Below, piece after piece: positions 45,187 through 55,779 of a DNA stretch of 64,000 bases. The translations under genes were made by a program, and so were the position numbers. Position 1 is the stretch's first letter. Each line of letters begins with the position of its first letter. The DNA is from Haberlea rhodopensis (lineage: Eukaryota > Streptophyta > Magnoliopsida > Lamiales > Gesneriaceae). The stretch spans positions 4,278,001 to 4,342,000 of the forward strand of contig CAJQUN010000001.1 of the NCBI GenBank assembly GCA_907163345.1, written 5' to 3'. Below the pieces are notes generated by a model. The model was not told the DNA's origin, did no database searches, and saw only the letters and a list, made by a program, of their open reading frames with translations.

Positions 45187-45385
45187 GGAGCCTTTTACCT
45201 TTTGCTCCTCTATCGTCCGTTTTGTTTTGGTCACTGCTTTTTATAACAGTTCTTGGCTGACTCGATGTTTTGCTTATGACTTTGGATAAGTGCTTGGCAT
45301 CAGCAGATTGCTCTGTTGCTTGATATGAACTCAAGAATTTGAATCCATTCTTGATTAGTTTGTTCTTGTTATACTGTGAGCGATG

Positions 45386-45655
45386 ATGCAATTTTTCACA
45401 AAGCCATTTTGTTTAGAATATAGTTCAGAACTGAAAGGTTGGAGGAATTTATTGATGCTTGCACATCCTCTCCATCTTCATATCTCTTTGGATACTAATA
45501 TCGATGGAGAACTTGTTGGCGTTGCTGGGATTCTTGGGTGTTGGCCACCTGACACTGTGTCTGTATTTTGGCATTCTGTTAAGTAGATTGAAGAAGAATC
45601 ATATCCTGAAATAATTGAAGCTATGGTTAAAAGATGATTTCCAAGCTCAACATGA
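45386..45655 (+). pseudogene. Fragment of an endo-1,3-beta-glucanase (GH81) gene
   Basis: The frame reads QFFTKPFCLEYSSELKGWRN, LLMLAHPLHLHI, then after a small gap NIDGELVGVAGILG, DTVSVFWHSVK, a stop, and IEEESYPEIIEAMVKR. This follows the order of the N-terminal supersandwich part of plant GH81 endo-1,3-beta-glucanases. Flanking exons are absent and stops and a deletion interrupt it, so it is a gene fragment. It sits between a TRIM-bearing minisatellite and an LTR. Confidence 0.6.
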
Positions 45656-45681
45656 TTAACTTCCTATGAGCTTAATTCAGT

Positions 45682-45901
45682 TGTTAGTTAGGTTAGTGGC
45701 AGTTTATTAGTTAGCAGATTAACAGTTAGTTATTTAGCTTGATTTTTGCTAAGTAGTTAGATAGCAGTTACCAATGATGTATAAATGTTGACTAATGTAC
45801 ATTGATTCAATTCAATTCAATTCAATAATAGAATTCAATCATTTATGCTTTCTGCTTAATATTTTCTTCCTCTCATAAGCTTCTTTTTGTTTTGTTTATC
45901 A
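45682..45901 (+). mobile_element. Solo or truncated Ty1/copia-type LTR
   Basis: Starts TGTTAGTTAGGTTAGTGG, has repeated GTTAGTTA and ATTCAATTCAATTC stretches, a TATAAATG box at about 45780 and a CTCATAAGCTTCTT end before CA. It is followed by AGGTATCAAGGC, a decayed tRNA-Met primer site. No coding part follows. Borders are likely but not proven. Confidence 0.55.
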
Positions 45902-46609
45902 AGGTATCAAGGCTTGCGCTTGACCCCCGGCCTCTCAGGACCGCCACCAGGTAAATCGAGGGATGTGCACGAATGATAGGTATCTGAGGGAGCGGAACAA
46001 CAAGACCCGAACCCAGGACAAACTCACACATATTTCAGTGGAGAATTTGTCTCACACGAGATTCGAACATGCGACGTTGGAGGATTTCTCCCCACGTCAC
46101 CTCAGCCATTACTTCGTCTATGCCCACTTATTCCAAAATTTGACGTTTGATATTTCCTTTAATATTGCTTGCAATTATCTATTTTGTTAGTAAAACCCTA
46201 CCAAAATAATTAGTGAATATTCTAAAATTTTGTAGGATATTTAAGTAACATTAGTTATTACATCTTATTTTAAAATTAAATTCTTAAACGTTCTATTTAA
46301 AGTAAGCCATGAGTGAGAAAATAATATCACAAGGAAATAGAAACAAATCAAGTGAATATGAGACAGAATAAATGGATTGAAAGATAATTTGAGATTTTAT
46401 GTTAAAGTGTTGAAGTTGTTTTAAATAAAATATGTGGTTTTATAAATAATTTTTTTTGGCACAATTACTTTTTTAAAAAGATTTTATTATTTTATTTTTA
46501 AATGTGATAAGTTTTTATAAAAGATTAATAAGCACTTGCAATTTTCTTACATCTTATATTATATTTTAATCATTCAAAATTATTATAAAAAAATTAATAA
46601 ATTAAAAAT
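45902..46609. other. Spacer before the copia element
   Basis: The first 230 bp is more GC-rich and may be retroelement leader sequence; the rest is AT-rich without recognised content. It ends with AAAAT, the copia target duplication. Confidence 0.4.
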
Positions 46610-46858
46610 TGTTATGAAATGTTTCATTACAATAAATGCATGTATTAATGCATTTGAGAAACGTAAGATTATTAAATATCATAGTTGTTATGAAACGTGT
46701 ATTGGATGTCCATTACCTTCCACATTCCACCCCCATGTAACTACAATCTTAAGCCTATAAATAGAGACTTAAAGTTAAATGAAATATAGAATGAAAAGCT
46801 CTTAAATTTCTCTCTCTAAATTGTTCTCTATAGAATACAATACTATTATTTTACAACA
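46610..46858 (+). repeat. 5' LTR of the copia element
   Basis: Begins TGTTATGAAATG, contains a CCTATAAATAG TATA box near 46752 and ends TTACAACA. Confidence 0.93.
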
Positions 46859-46935
46859 CGTTATCAGCACGAGTCTCTAGCCAACTTTGTATAAGTGTGT
46901 TAAGTTTTATTTGTTTTCTTGATTTTAATTACAGT

Positions 46936-47890
46936 ATGACTAATCTTGCAAAACTCGAGTTTGTTGCTCTTGATATCACTGGAAAGAATTATCTATCATG
47001 GGTACTAGATGCTGAAATTCATCTATAGGCAAATGGTCTTGGAGAAACAATCAAAGAAGAAAGTATAGCCACAAATCAAGAAAAGGCTAAATCAATGATC
47101 TTCCTCCGCCACCACCTTGATGAAGGGTTAAAAACAGAATATTTGACTGTAAAGGGTCCATTTGCCTTGTGGACTAGTTTTAAGGAAATATATGAACACC
47201 AAAAAATGGTTATTCTTCCAAAAACTCGTTATGAGTGGATGCACTTACGCTTGCAAGATTTTAAAACTGTAAATGAGTATAATTCAGCAATTTTCCGAAT
47301 CAGTTCAAAGTTGAATTATGTGGGGAAAATGTAATTGATGAGGATTTATTGGAGAAAACATTCTCCACTTTTCACGCATCGAATGTGCTCTTGCAGCAAC
47401 AATATCGTGAAAAGGGTTTCAAAAAATATTCTGAATTGATTTCTTGTCTTCTTGTTGTTGAACAAAATAATGAGCTTTTGTTGAAAAACCACGAGGCTCG
47501 TCCAACTGGTGCTGCTCCATTTCCTGAAGCAAATGCGACAGCTATGCGACATAATAATGAACAAAACCGAGGCCGAGATCGTGGTCGTGGTCAAAATCGT
47601 TACAATAATAATCGTGGTGGCCATATCAAAAGTATTAAGCACCACCAGAAGTGGGAAAACAACAACAACCGTTACAACAATAATCGTGGTGGTCTTATCA
47701 AAAACATTACACACCACCAGAAATGAGAGCATAATGATGAGAAGGATGTAAACCAAAATAAAAGGGAGGAGAATAAGTGCTATCGTTGTGGCATGAAAGG
47801 CCACTGGACTCGTACTTGTCGTACGCCAAAGCATCTTGCTGATCTCTCTCAAGAATCATTGAAGAAAAAAGAGAAAATGATAGAGACAAA
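46936..47890 (+). pseudogene. copia gag, broken
   Basis: ATG at 46936 (MTNLAKLEFVALDITGKNYL), then an in-frame TAG near 47025. IFLRHHLDEGLKTEYLTVKG and RYEWMHLRLQDFKTV follow, with a frame change near 47334 into TFSTFHASNVLLQQQYREKG. A region of Arg/Asn/Gly repeats (NRGRDRGRGQNRYNNNRGG) comes before the zinc knuckle CYRCGMKGHWTRTC (about 47779-47820), which keeps all four CCHC ligands. Confidence 0.85.
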
Positions 47891-48191
47891 TTTCAATAGC
47901 AAAGATGTTAATCTTGACCATAATTTTGTTGACAATGGTTTTAATGATTATACTTCTTTTGATGTTACTGATTTATTTGTCAATCACCCTGAAGGTGATA
48001 CTAGTCATGAAAATGCTAAGAATTTTTATTTTATGTTTGAAAATAAATATTTCATTTTTATGTTTGCAAATAAATATTTATAATAAATTTTTATTGTCAA
48101 TATTTCTTTTATTATACAAATATTTTATTTATCATAAACAGAAGAAGAAGAAAAATCTCATTTTGAAAATTAATTTTTTTTTTTAAGAAAA

Positions 48192-48599
48192 ATGGACTTT
48201 CCAATGATCATTGACAAAGAATTATGTTTGGCAGACAGTGCAACAACACACTCTATACTTAAGGATAAAAAGTATTTTTCATATCTAATAATGAAAGAAG
48301 ATCATGTTAGTACCATATCTGGTAATGCAAAATTAATTGAAGACTCTGAAAGAGCAACTATAATTTTGCCTGGAGGAACAAAATTTTGCATTGATAATGC
48401 TTTATTTTGTTCAAAGTCTCAAAGAAACTTATTGAGCTTTAAAGATATTCGTAAAAATGGATATCATATTGAGACTAAAAGTGAAGATAATAATGAATAC
48501 TTGTATATTACAAGTATTAACTTTGGAAAGAAAGTTGTTTTGGAAAAAATTACTTTCTTATTCCTCTGGATTATACTACACGTATATAACTACAATTGA
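48192..48599 (+). pseudogene. copia aspartic protease region
   Basis: LADSATTHSILKDKKYF contains the catalytic Asp-Ser-Ala. GTKFCIDNALFCSKSQRNLL and FKDIRKNGYHIET are typical of the copia protease. An AT-rich stretch from 48080 to 48190 separates it from gag. Confidence 0.8.
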
Positions 48600-48663
48600 A
48601 ATATATGCAACGGTAAACCAGAAGTTTACTGATCATAATGATTTTGTCATTTGACATGATCGG

Positions 48664-49650
48664 TTGGATCATCCCGGTTCTATAATGATGAGATTAATTT
48701 TAGAGAATTCGCGTGGTCATTCTTTGAAGAGCCAGAAGATTCTTCAATCCAATGAATTCTCATGTACAGCTTGTTCTCAAGGCAAGTTAATCATAAGAGC
48801 GTCAGCGATGAAAATTAAAAATGAATCTCCTGCATTTTTAGAATGCATACATGGAGATATTTGTGTGCCTATTCACCCACCTTGTGGACCATTTCGATAT
48901 TTTATGATTTTAATTGATGCATCAACGAGATGGTCACATGTATGCCTATTGTCAACTCGCAACTTGGCATTTGCAAAATTACTTGCGGAGTTAATTCGGT
49001 TACGAGCACATTTTCCAGATTATACTATCAAGAAAATTCGTCTTGATAATGCTGGTGAATTTACATCACAATCTTTTAATGATTATTGTATGTCTGTTGG
49101 AATAATTGTTGAACATCTTGTCGCTTATGTACATACAAAAAACGATCTTGCATAATCGTTTATTAAGCGTCTTAAATTGATTGCACGACCATTGCTCATG
49201 AGAGCTAAACTCCCAATATCTGCGTGGGGACATGCTATTTTGCATGCAGCTGCATTAATTCGCATAAGGCCAATGAATTATCATGAATATTCTCCCCAAC
49301 AATTGGCTCAGGAACCAAACATTTCCCATCTTAGAATTTTTGGATGTGCAATTTATGTTCCAATTGCTCCACCACAACGCACAAAGATGGGACCTCAAAG
49401 GAGATTGTGCATATATGTTGGGTATGAATCACCTTCTATAATAAAATATCTTGAGCCAAAAACTGGAGATTTATTTACGGCTCGTTTTGCTGATTGTCAT
49501 TTTGATGAATCATTTGTCCCAATATTAGGGGGAGAAAATAAACAGGCAGTTGATAAAATTATGTGGAATGAATTGTCATTATCTCATTTTGATCATCGCA
49601 CAAGACAATGTGAACTTGAAGTTCAAAAGATATTTATTTGCAACAGTTAG
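48664..49650 (+). pseudogene. copia integrase, broken
   Basis: The zinc-binding part (LDHPGSIMMRLI, CTACSQGK) is followed by the catalytic core (LECIHGDICVPIHPP, DASTRWSHVCLLSTR, IRLDNAGEFTSQ) with both Asp and the Glu in place. A stop at 49155 separates it from ARPLLMRAKLPISAWGHAIL, HLRIFGCAIYVPI and KMGPQRRLCIYVGYESPS. Confidence 0.85.
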
Positions 49651-49699
49651 CGAATCAACTGCCAGATGCTTTTTCTGACCTAAAGCGTGTGACCAAGTC

Positions 49700-49855
49700 A
49701 CATGTACCGGCTGTTAATGCTCCGATTCGAATTAATGTCCCTGAATGACCTTCTACCATTATTAGTAAATTAAAGGCACATGTACCGGCTGTTAATGCTC
49801 CGATTCGAATTAATGTCCCTAAAGGACCTTCTACCATCATTAGTAAATTAAAGGT
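49700..49855 (+). repeat. Tandem duplication, period 78 bp, in the copia linker
   Basis: CACATGTACCGGCTGTTAAT at about 49697 recurs at about 49775, and each unit ends in AGTAAATTAAAGG. The two units are nearly identical. Confidence 0.8.
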
Positions 49856-49999
49856 GCCTATGAAACGTGGTAGACCAGTCGGTTCTAAGGATAAAAAACC
49901 TCAAAAATGAAAAGTAGTTAATAATGAAGATAGTAAAATCGAGGAAATTGAAATCCAGAAGAAATCTCAAAATAAAAAACTCTTGAAGAGTTTCCAGAC

Positions 50000-50711
50000 A
50001 TGACAAGTAATAAACTTCCAGAAGAAGTTCAGGTACCTGAAAATTTTAATAATAATGAGATCTCAATAAATTATGTCATGACTGGGAAAAGATGGAACCA
50101 ATATACAATTAATGTTGATGATAAATTTGCATATATTACAACAATTACTATTATGAATGAGAACGGGGATCATGAACCAAAATCTGTGGATGAATGCAGA
50201 CTTAGAAGTGATTGGCAAAGATGGAAATATGCAATTCAAACAGAGTTGGATTCGATGGCAAAACGTAAAGTTTTTGGACCAGTAATACGCACACCTGAAG
50301 ATGTGCAACCAGTTTGCTATAAATGGGTCTTTGTGCAAAAACGAAATGAGAAAATGAAATTGTGCGGTATAAGGCACGACTTGTTGCACAAGGTTTTTCC
50401 CAAAGACCTTGTATTGATTATGAGGAGACATATTCTCCTGTTGTGGATGCAACAACTCTTCGTTATTTGCTTAATCTGGCAGCAAATGAACGACTTGAAA
50501 TGCGTCTTATGGATGTTATTACTGCCTATTTGTATGGCTCACTTGACAATGACATTTATATGAAAATCCCTGAAGGTTTAAAATTACCTAAGGGACATGA
50601 CCACGGTTCTAGAGAACTTTACTCGATCAAATTGTAGAAATCGCTATATGGCTTGACACAAGCGGGACGCATGTGGTATAATCGTCTTGGTTCATACTTG
50701 ATGAAACAAGG
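50000..50711 (+). pseudogene. copia reverse transcriptase, N-terminal part
   Basis: RSDWQRWKYAIQTELDSMAK, then PVCYKWVFVQKRNEK, a frame change, YKARLVAQGFSQRPCIDYEE, TYSPVVDATTLRYLLNLAAN and DIYMKIPEGLKLP. A stop near 50636 is followed by SLYGLTQAGRMWYNRL. The domain is cut after LMKQG by the inserted solo LTR. Confidence 0.88.
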
Positions 50712-50954
50712 TGTTGAGCCTTAAACGCATGGTTAAGTTTAATGCTTAATTTATCTCCGGATTATTTATGATTTTGATGATCAACAAAACTTGTGTTTGT
50801 TATACTAATGTGTCTACTTAGTGTACATGTTTAATGGTTAAAAAGTAGATTGATTGAAGAAAATCAAATGTGCAAGGCATAGGGGCAGCCAGGAGGGGCA
50901 TCGCCACGCACATCGACTGGAGCGACGCCGAGGCCCGCACGCATGGCTCGAACG

Positions 50955-52075
50955 ACCGACGCGATGGCCTGATCACCTGAGGCGATGCGTTGAACGCCTG
51001 AGGCGATGTGAGAATTGTTTGAGGCGATGGAGATTTTTGACCAACCGAAGCTACGGCATTGATTTTTGGCGTGGATCGCCTCAGGCGATCTGGACTTCGC
51101 CTGAGGCGATGTGTGCAAGATTGTGACCGTTGGGGCGCGGCGATGGTGATCGCCCGAGGCGATGTCCAAGGTGATCTTGGAGTGATTCAAGCCTTGAGTG
51201 TAGAAACGGCTAGTAGGAGCCTAGGGGGCCTCCTACACTATAATATGGATGTTTTGGAGCATTTGGAAGACAAGAAACAAGACTATAAACTACAAGAAAG
51301 CATTGCTCAATTCAAATTAATCTAGCATTGCAAACTTCATACATTTGTGTTGTATTGGAGTTTGTAATTCATTTCTTGTTGTGTGAGTTTTGATTCTTCG
51401 TGTTGGTACACCGTGAAGGTGTTATTTGAGTTATTGTAAGGTCCTCCAACACCGACGCAAGATGAGAATTGTAAAAGTCATCAACAAGTAAAGTTGGTGC
51501 ATGTGTTGTGGCTATCCTTGGAGCCCTTAAGGCCAAGAAGACTCGTGAAGAGTGTGGGTAACTCGGGAAGAGTTGTGTGTGGCTATCCTTGGAGCCCTTA
51601 AGACCAAGAAGACTCGTGAAGAGTGTGGTGCTCGTGAAGAGCTGTCTTTATTTATGAGTTTTGATGATCACCAAAACTTGTGTTTGTTATACTAATGTGT
51701 CTACTTAGTGTACAGGTTTAATGGTTAAAAAATGGATTGATTGAAGAAAATCAAGTGTGCAAGGCATATGGCAGATTGCCCCAGGCGATGGCATCCAGGA
51801 GGGGCATCACCACACACATCGACTGGAGCGACGCCGAGGCCCGCACGCATGGCTCGAACGCTCGAGGCAATGTCCTGATCACCTGAGGAGATGCGTTGAA
51901 CGTCTGAGGCGATGTGTGCATCGTTTGAGGCGATGAAGGATTTTGACCAACCGAAGCTACGGCATTGATTTTTGGCGTGGATCGCCTGAGGCGATCTGGA
52001 CTTCGCCTGAGGCGATGTGTGCAAGATTGTGACCGTTGGGGCGGGGCGATGGTGATCGCCCGAGGCGATGTCCGA
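50955..52075. repeat. Array of dispersed palindromes inside the solo LTR
   Basis: About a dozen copies of TCGCCTGAGGCGAT and close variants lie in two clusters (50970-51165 and 51770-52070). Examples: GATCGCCTCAGGCGATC at 51074-51090 and GATCGCCTGAGGCGATC at 51980-51996. The Arg-rich frames seen here are translations of the repeat. Confidence 0.8.
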
Positions 52076-52077
52076 GG

Positions 52078-52250
52078 TAGGGATGGCAATGGGACGGGTC
52101 TAAATCCGAACCCGCATTGAACCCGCCCCGTCGGGGTGGGTCTGGACCCGCTTCAACAGGGTTTGGAAGCGGGGCGAGGCGGGTCCTGGGATTGGCCGGT
52201 AAACGTTTTTCTAACCGGGAAGAGGAGACGTAGGCGATTCATCGCCGAAC
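52078..52250. mobile_element. Fragment of a GC-rich hAT-like element in the solo LTR
   Basis: After CCGAGG the sequence switches to TAGGGATGGCAATGGGACGG, followed by alternating GGGTC/GACCC-rich stretches (to about 52200). The TAGGGATGGCAATGGG terminus is common among plant hAT-type non-autonomous elements. The other copy of the LTR repeat (51180) lacks it. The second end was not found. Confidence 0.5.
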
Positions 52251-52435
52251 TTCTATAACAAATTCTCGTGTTCTTTATCTTTATTTAAATTACGCATTTA
52301 TTTACTTCTTCATTTTATTTATTTATCGATTGACTTGAAGTCTTCCGCAGCGCAAACTCGACATTTTTGCAAATTCATTTTAAAACGCTAAAGTAGCCAA
52401 GGAACCTCATTCACCCCCCCTCTTCGGTTCCAACA

Positions 52436-53414
52436 CAAGGCTATATGAATGATCCTATTTGTCCATGCGTTTTTATTAAGAGGTCTGGAACTGAGTTTGC
52501 AATCATTGCAATATATGTTGATGATTTAAATATTGTTGGGACTCCTGAGGAGCTCAAGAAATCTACGGATTATTTGAAGCAAGAATTTGAAATGAAGGAT
52601 CTTGGAGAAACAACATTTTGCCTAGGCTTGCTAATTGAGCACTTAGAAAATGACATTTTGTTACATCAGTCTGCTTATACAACAAAAATGCTTAAACGAT
52701 TCTATATGAATAAAGCACATCCACTAAGCACACCTATGGTTGTAAGATCACTTGATGTGCACAAAGATCCGTTTCGACCTCATGAAAATAATGAAGAACT
52801 ACTAGGCCCAGAAGTGTCATATCTTAGTGCTATTGGATCATTAATGTATCTTGCTAGTCATACACACCCTGATATATCATTTGCTGTGAATCTGCTAGCA
52901 AGATATAGTTCTTCACCTACACGAAGTCATTGGAATGGTGTTAAACATATATTTCGTTATCTTCAAGGAACGATGGATATCGGCCTTTATTATCTTAAGG
53001 CACCCAAAATTTGATCTCATAGGTTATGCAGATGTTGTATATGTATATGATCCTCATAATGCTCGGTCACAAACGGGTTATGTGTTTACATGTGGTGGTA
53101 CAACTATTTCTTGGCGTTCTATGAAACAAACTATAACTGCCACTTCTTCTAATCATGCTGAATTATTGGCGATCCATGAAGCAAGTCGGGAATGTGTTTG
53201 GTTAAGATCTGTAATCCATCATATTCGAGGAACATGTGGTTTGTATGTGGACAAAAATGTTTCTACAACTTTGTTCGAAAATAATGCTGCATGCATCGCT
53301 CAATTGAAGGAAGGATACATCAAAGGTGATAGAACGAAACACATTTCACCAAAATTCTTTTTCACTCGTGATCTTCAAAAGAATGGTGAGATCAATGTTC
53401 AACAAATTCGTTGA
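52436..53414 (+). pseudogene. copia reverse transcriptase C-terminal part and RNase H
   Basis: YMNDPICPCVFIKRSGTEF leads into the catalytic IAIYVDDLNIVG. QEFEMKDLGETTFCLGLLIE, YLSAIGSLMYLASHTHPDI and ARYSSSPTRSHWNGVKHIFR follow. A frame change near 53010 leads to RNase H: DLIGYADVVYVYDPHNARSQ (Asp), TATSSNHAELLAIHEAS (Glu) and TKHISPKFFFTRD. Confidence 0.9.
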
Positions 53415-53637
53415 AATGACAATCTGGCAGATTTATTCACAAAGTCTCTACCGACTTCAACATTTGAAAAGTTGGTTCGCAAGATTGGAATGCGACGACT
53501 AAAAGATGTCAAATGATGAGCTCAAAAAGTGAAATTATTTCACACTGTACTCTTTTTTCCTTAACCATGGTTTTTTCCCAATGGGTTTTTCCTGGTAATG
53601 TTTTCAACGAGACAGTGCATGAACATCCAAGGGGGAG

Positions 53638-53888
53638 TGTTATGAAATGTTTCATTACAATAAATGCATGTATTAATGCATTTGAGAAACATAAGATTAT
53701 TAAATATCATAGTTGTTATAAAACGTGTGTTGGATATCCATTTACCTTCCACATTCCACCCCCATATAACTACAATCTCAAGCCTATAAATAAATGCTTA
53801 AAGTTAAATGAAATATAGAATGAAAAACTCTCTAAATCTCTCTATCTAAATTGTTCTCTATAGAATACAATATTATTATTTTATAACA
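53638..53888 (+). repeat. 3' LTR of the copia element
   Basis: Begins TGTTATGAAATG right after the polypurine tract and ends TTATAACA before the AAAAT duplication. Confidence 0.93.
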
Positions 53889-53893
53889 AAAAT

Positions 53894-55368
53894 CATTCAT
53901 TTATTCAAGAAATTTAGAATAACTTTTTTTTTTTGAAACATCTCCTCATTATTATTAATTATATATAATTACAGCTCTGCTTTCCGTTTCCACGTAATTT
54001 CAAAATTAACGATAAATGTATTGAAATTATAAGTATTTATTACATGATTTTATATTGTTATAACTAGCTCATCATTTTATAATTTAATCGGTGTTCCTAA
54101 AACTTGTTACAAATGTGTTGAGAAACTTTAAAAAACAAGAATTTTTTTGATATTTAAGTTATCATTATACATTATAAGTTTCATTAACTACATAATTTAA
54201 CAAATTAATAATAATAATAATAATAATCTAAGGTATGATTTATAGATATATGCAGTAACGCTCATAGGATTTATGTAACTATGTAGGACCCAATTTTACC
54301 GCAGCTGAAATGTGCAATATAGAATAACACAAGCTGTAGGAGAAGCATCTTGTAACCCTAAGATGACGATATGTGTCAATATCTTCGACACATATAGATA
54401 TCATATATACAAATGTATAAGATGAGGACTTATCATCATCTGAAAACTACAATATTATACCCTTAATTATTAGTAATCCCAGCTGTCGACTATGTCTTGA
54501 GTGGTCAAGGTAAGCACCCATGGTAATCAGGTGCTGCAGATAGGAACTGGCTTGATGTTTTAGCTTACTTATTTGTAAGTAAATGTTCAAGTTTGACATT
54601 AAACAAGTTCTGTCTAAAATTTCGATTGTTTTTTTGTAAAATGACTGGAACTTATAATCTATAATAGTAAATTATTCCCATACTTCAAATATTTTATTTA
54701 TTTATTTATTTTGATAAGGGAGGAACTAAAGATTTTTCTTCACGTCGCGGGACTCAAATATGAGTCTTTCTAAAGAGGAAGTGATTATTAAAATATTAGT
54801 TTTTTTAGAAAATATTAGAAAATCATTTTTGTTGTGTATAAGTACAGATATATAAATTAAGCCATTATCATTTCATATATTATAAGCACTTACCATATTT
54901 TATTTATACCCATATCCATTATTCACACAATAGATTAAACAAATTTCCAATGTTTATAGCTCCCTTTCCAAGGTAGAAGTCCAAACCAAAGTCGGGCTCC
55001 TAAGATGTTAAGTTCACTAACTGGGCCCAATATTTCATTTCAAGGTTGGTGGTTGCAGTTTTCATTAAAGCCCAATATCCCATAATGAGGATTAGCTTCT
55101 TTTTTTTTTTTTTGACGAGGGAAACTATAACCGCTATCATTGAGGTGGGTACTGAGTAAACAAGCATGAATGATATTTTGTTTGTGATTGATGGGAGGGA
55201 AAGAGTGATGTTTTCCCTCCTAATTAAGACAATTTGAATTCATAACTTTTATTTGGAAAACCTTAAAAAGGTGAGCGGAAGAGAAGTTATATTCGAACAA
55301 TTTTTTTTTTATTTGGTACATTTATATTATGATATCAAATTCATTTTTCTAAGTCCATCTCTCACATT
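53894..55368. other. AT-rich intergenic DNA
   Basis: No gene seen. A (TAA)n run lies near 54208-54226. Confidence 0.4.
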
Positions 55369-55771
55369 TAGGGGTGGGAAACGGGTTCGGGAATTCGGGC
55401 CCCGACCTGACCCGATCGGGTATTTCCTCGATCGGGTCGGGATAATCGGGTATTTCCCGATCGGGTAGTGGCGGGTTCGGGACGGGATTCGGGTAGGGGT
55501 TTGGGAGAAAATTTGTTCGGGTTCGGGTACCCGAACCCTATTTCCTTTTAAAAATAAAATAAAAAATTTTTAGGTTTAAATTTGTGTAGCGTTTCTTTAA
55601 AAAAATAATAATAAAAAAATTCAAGGTTCGGGTACCCGAAACCCAAATTTTGGGTACCTGGCATATTCGGGTTCGGGTTTGGGTTCGGTTATGCTTTTAG
55701 TATTCCCGATACCTGATTAGCGGAACCTAAATATCCCGATTCCCCGAAACCCGTCCCGATTCCCACCCCTA
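55369..55771. mobile_element. hAT-like MITE, 403 bp
   Basis: Inverted ends TAGGGGTGGGAA and TTCCCACCCCTA, with inner GGGTTCGGG/CCCGAACC-rich repeats, flanked by a perfect 8-bp duplication CTCACATT (55361-55368, 55772-55779). No coding capacity. The 8-bp duplication marks the hAT superfamily. Confidence 0.92.
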
Positions 55772-55779
55772 CTCACATT

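Larger units (their letters stand above)
50712..52435 (+). mobile_element. Solo LTR of a SIRE/Maximus-like copia element nested in the RT
   Basis: It starts TGTTGAGCCTTAAACGC and ends GGTTCCAACA, flanked by a perfect 5-bp duplication CAAGG (50707-50711, 52436-52440). Removing it and one copy of the duplication brings the RT frame on both sides together. The end CATTCACCCCCCCTCTTCGG is typical of SIRE-type LTRs. Its first part (50775-51200) recurs in diverged form (51650-52080), and GGCTATCCTTGGAGCCCTTAA appears twice (51509, 51581). Confidence 0.88.
46610..53888 (+). mobile_element. Ty1/copia LTR retrotransposon, complete but inactive
   Basis: The element runs TG to CA with a perfect 5-bp duplication AAAAT (46605-46609, 53889-53893). 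LTRs are 249 and 251 bp. The primer site region CGTTATCAGCACGA follows the 5' LTR and a polypurine tract AAGGGGGAG precedes the 3' LTR. The order gag, protease, integrase, reverse transcriptase, RNase H is copia-type. All parts are interrupted by stops and frameshifts. A 1724-bp solo LTR interrupts the RT. Without it the element is about 5.55 kb. About 15-16 LTR differences by eye suggest roughly 6 percent divergence. Confidence 0.95.

Noticed and set aside
47346..47852. 168-codon minus-strand frame rich in Val/Ile/Thr
   Set aside because: Antisense of the Asn/Arg/Gly repeats in copia gag.
50854..52089. Arg-rich frames of 90-112 codons
   Set aside because: Translations of the palindrome-rich solo LTR, repeated in both LTR subunits.
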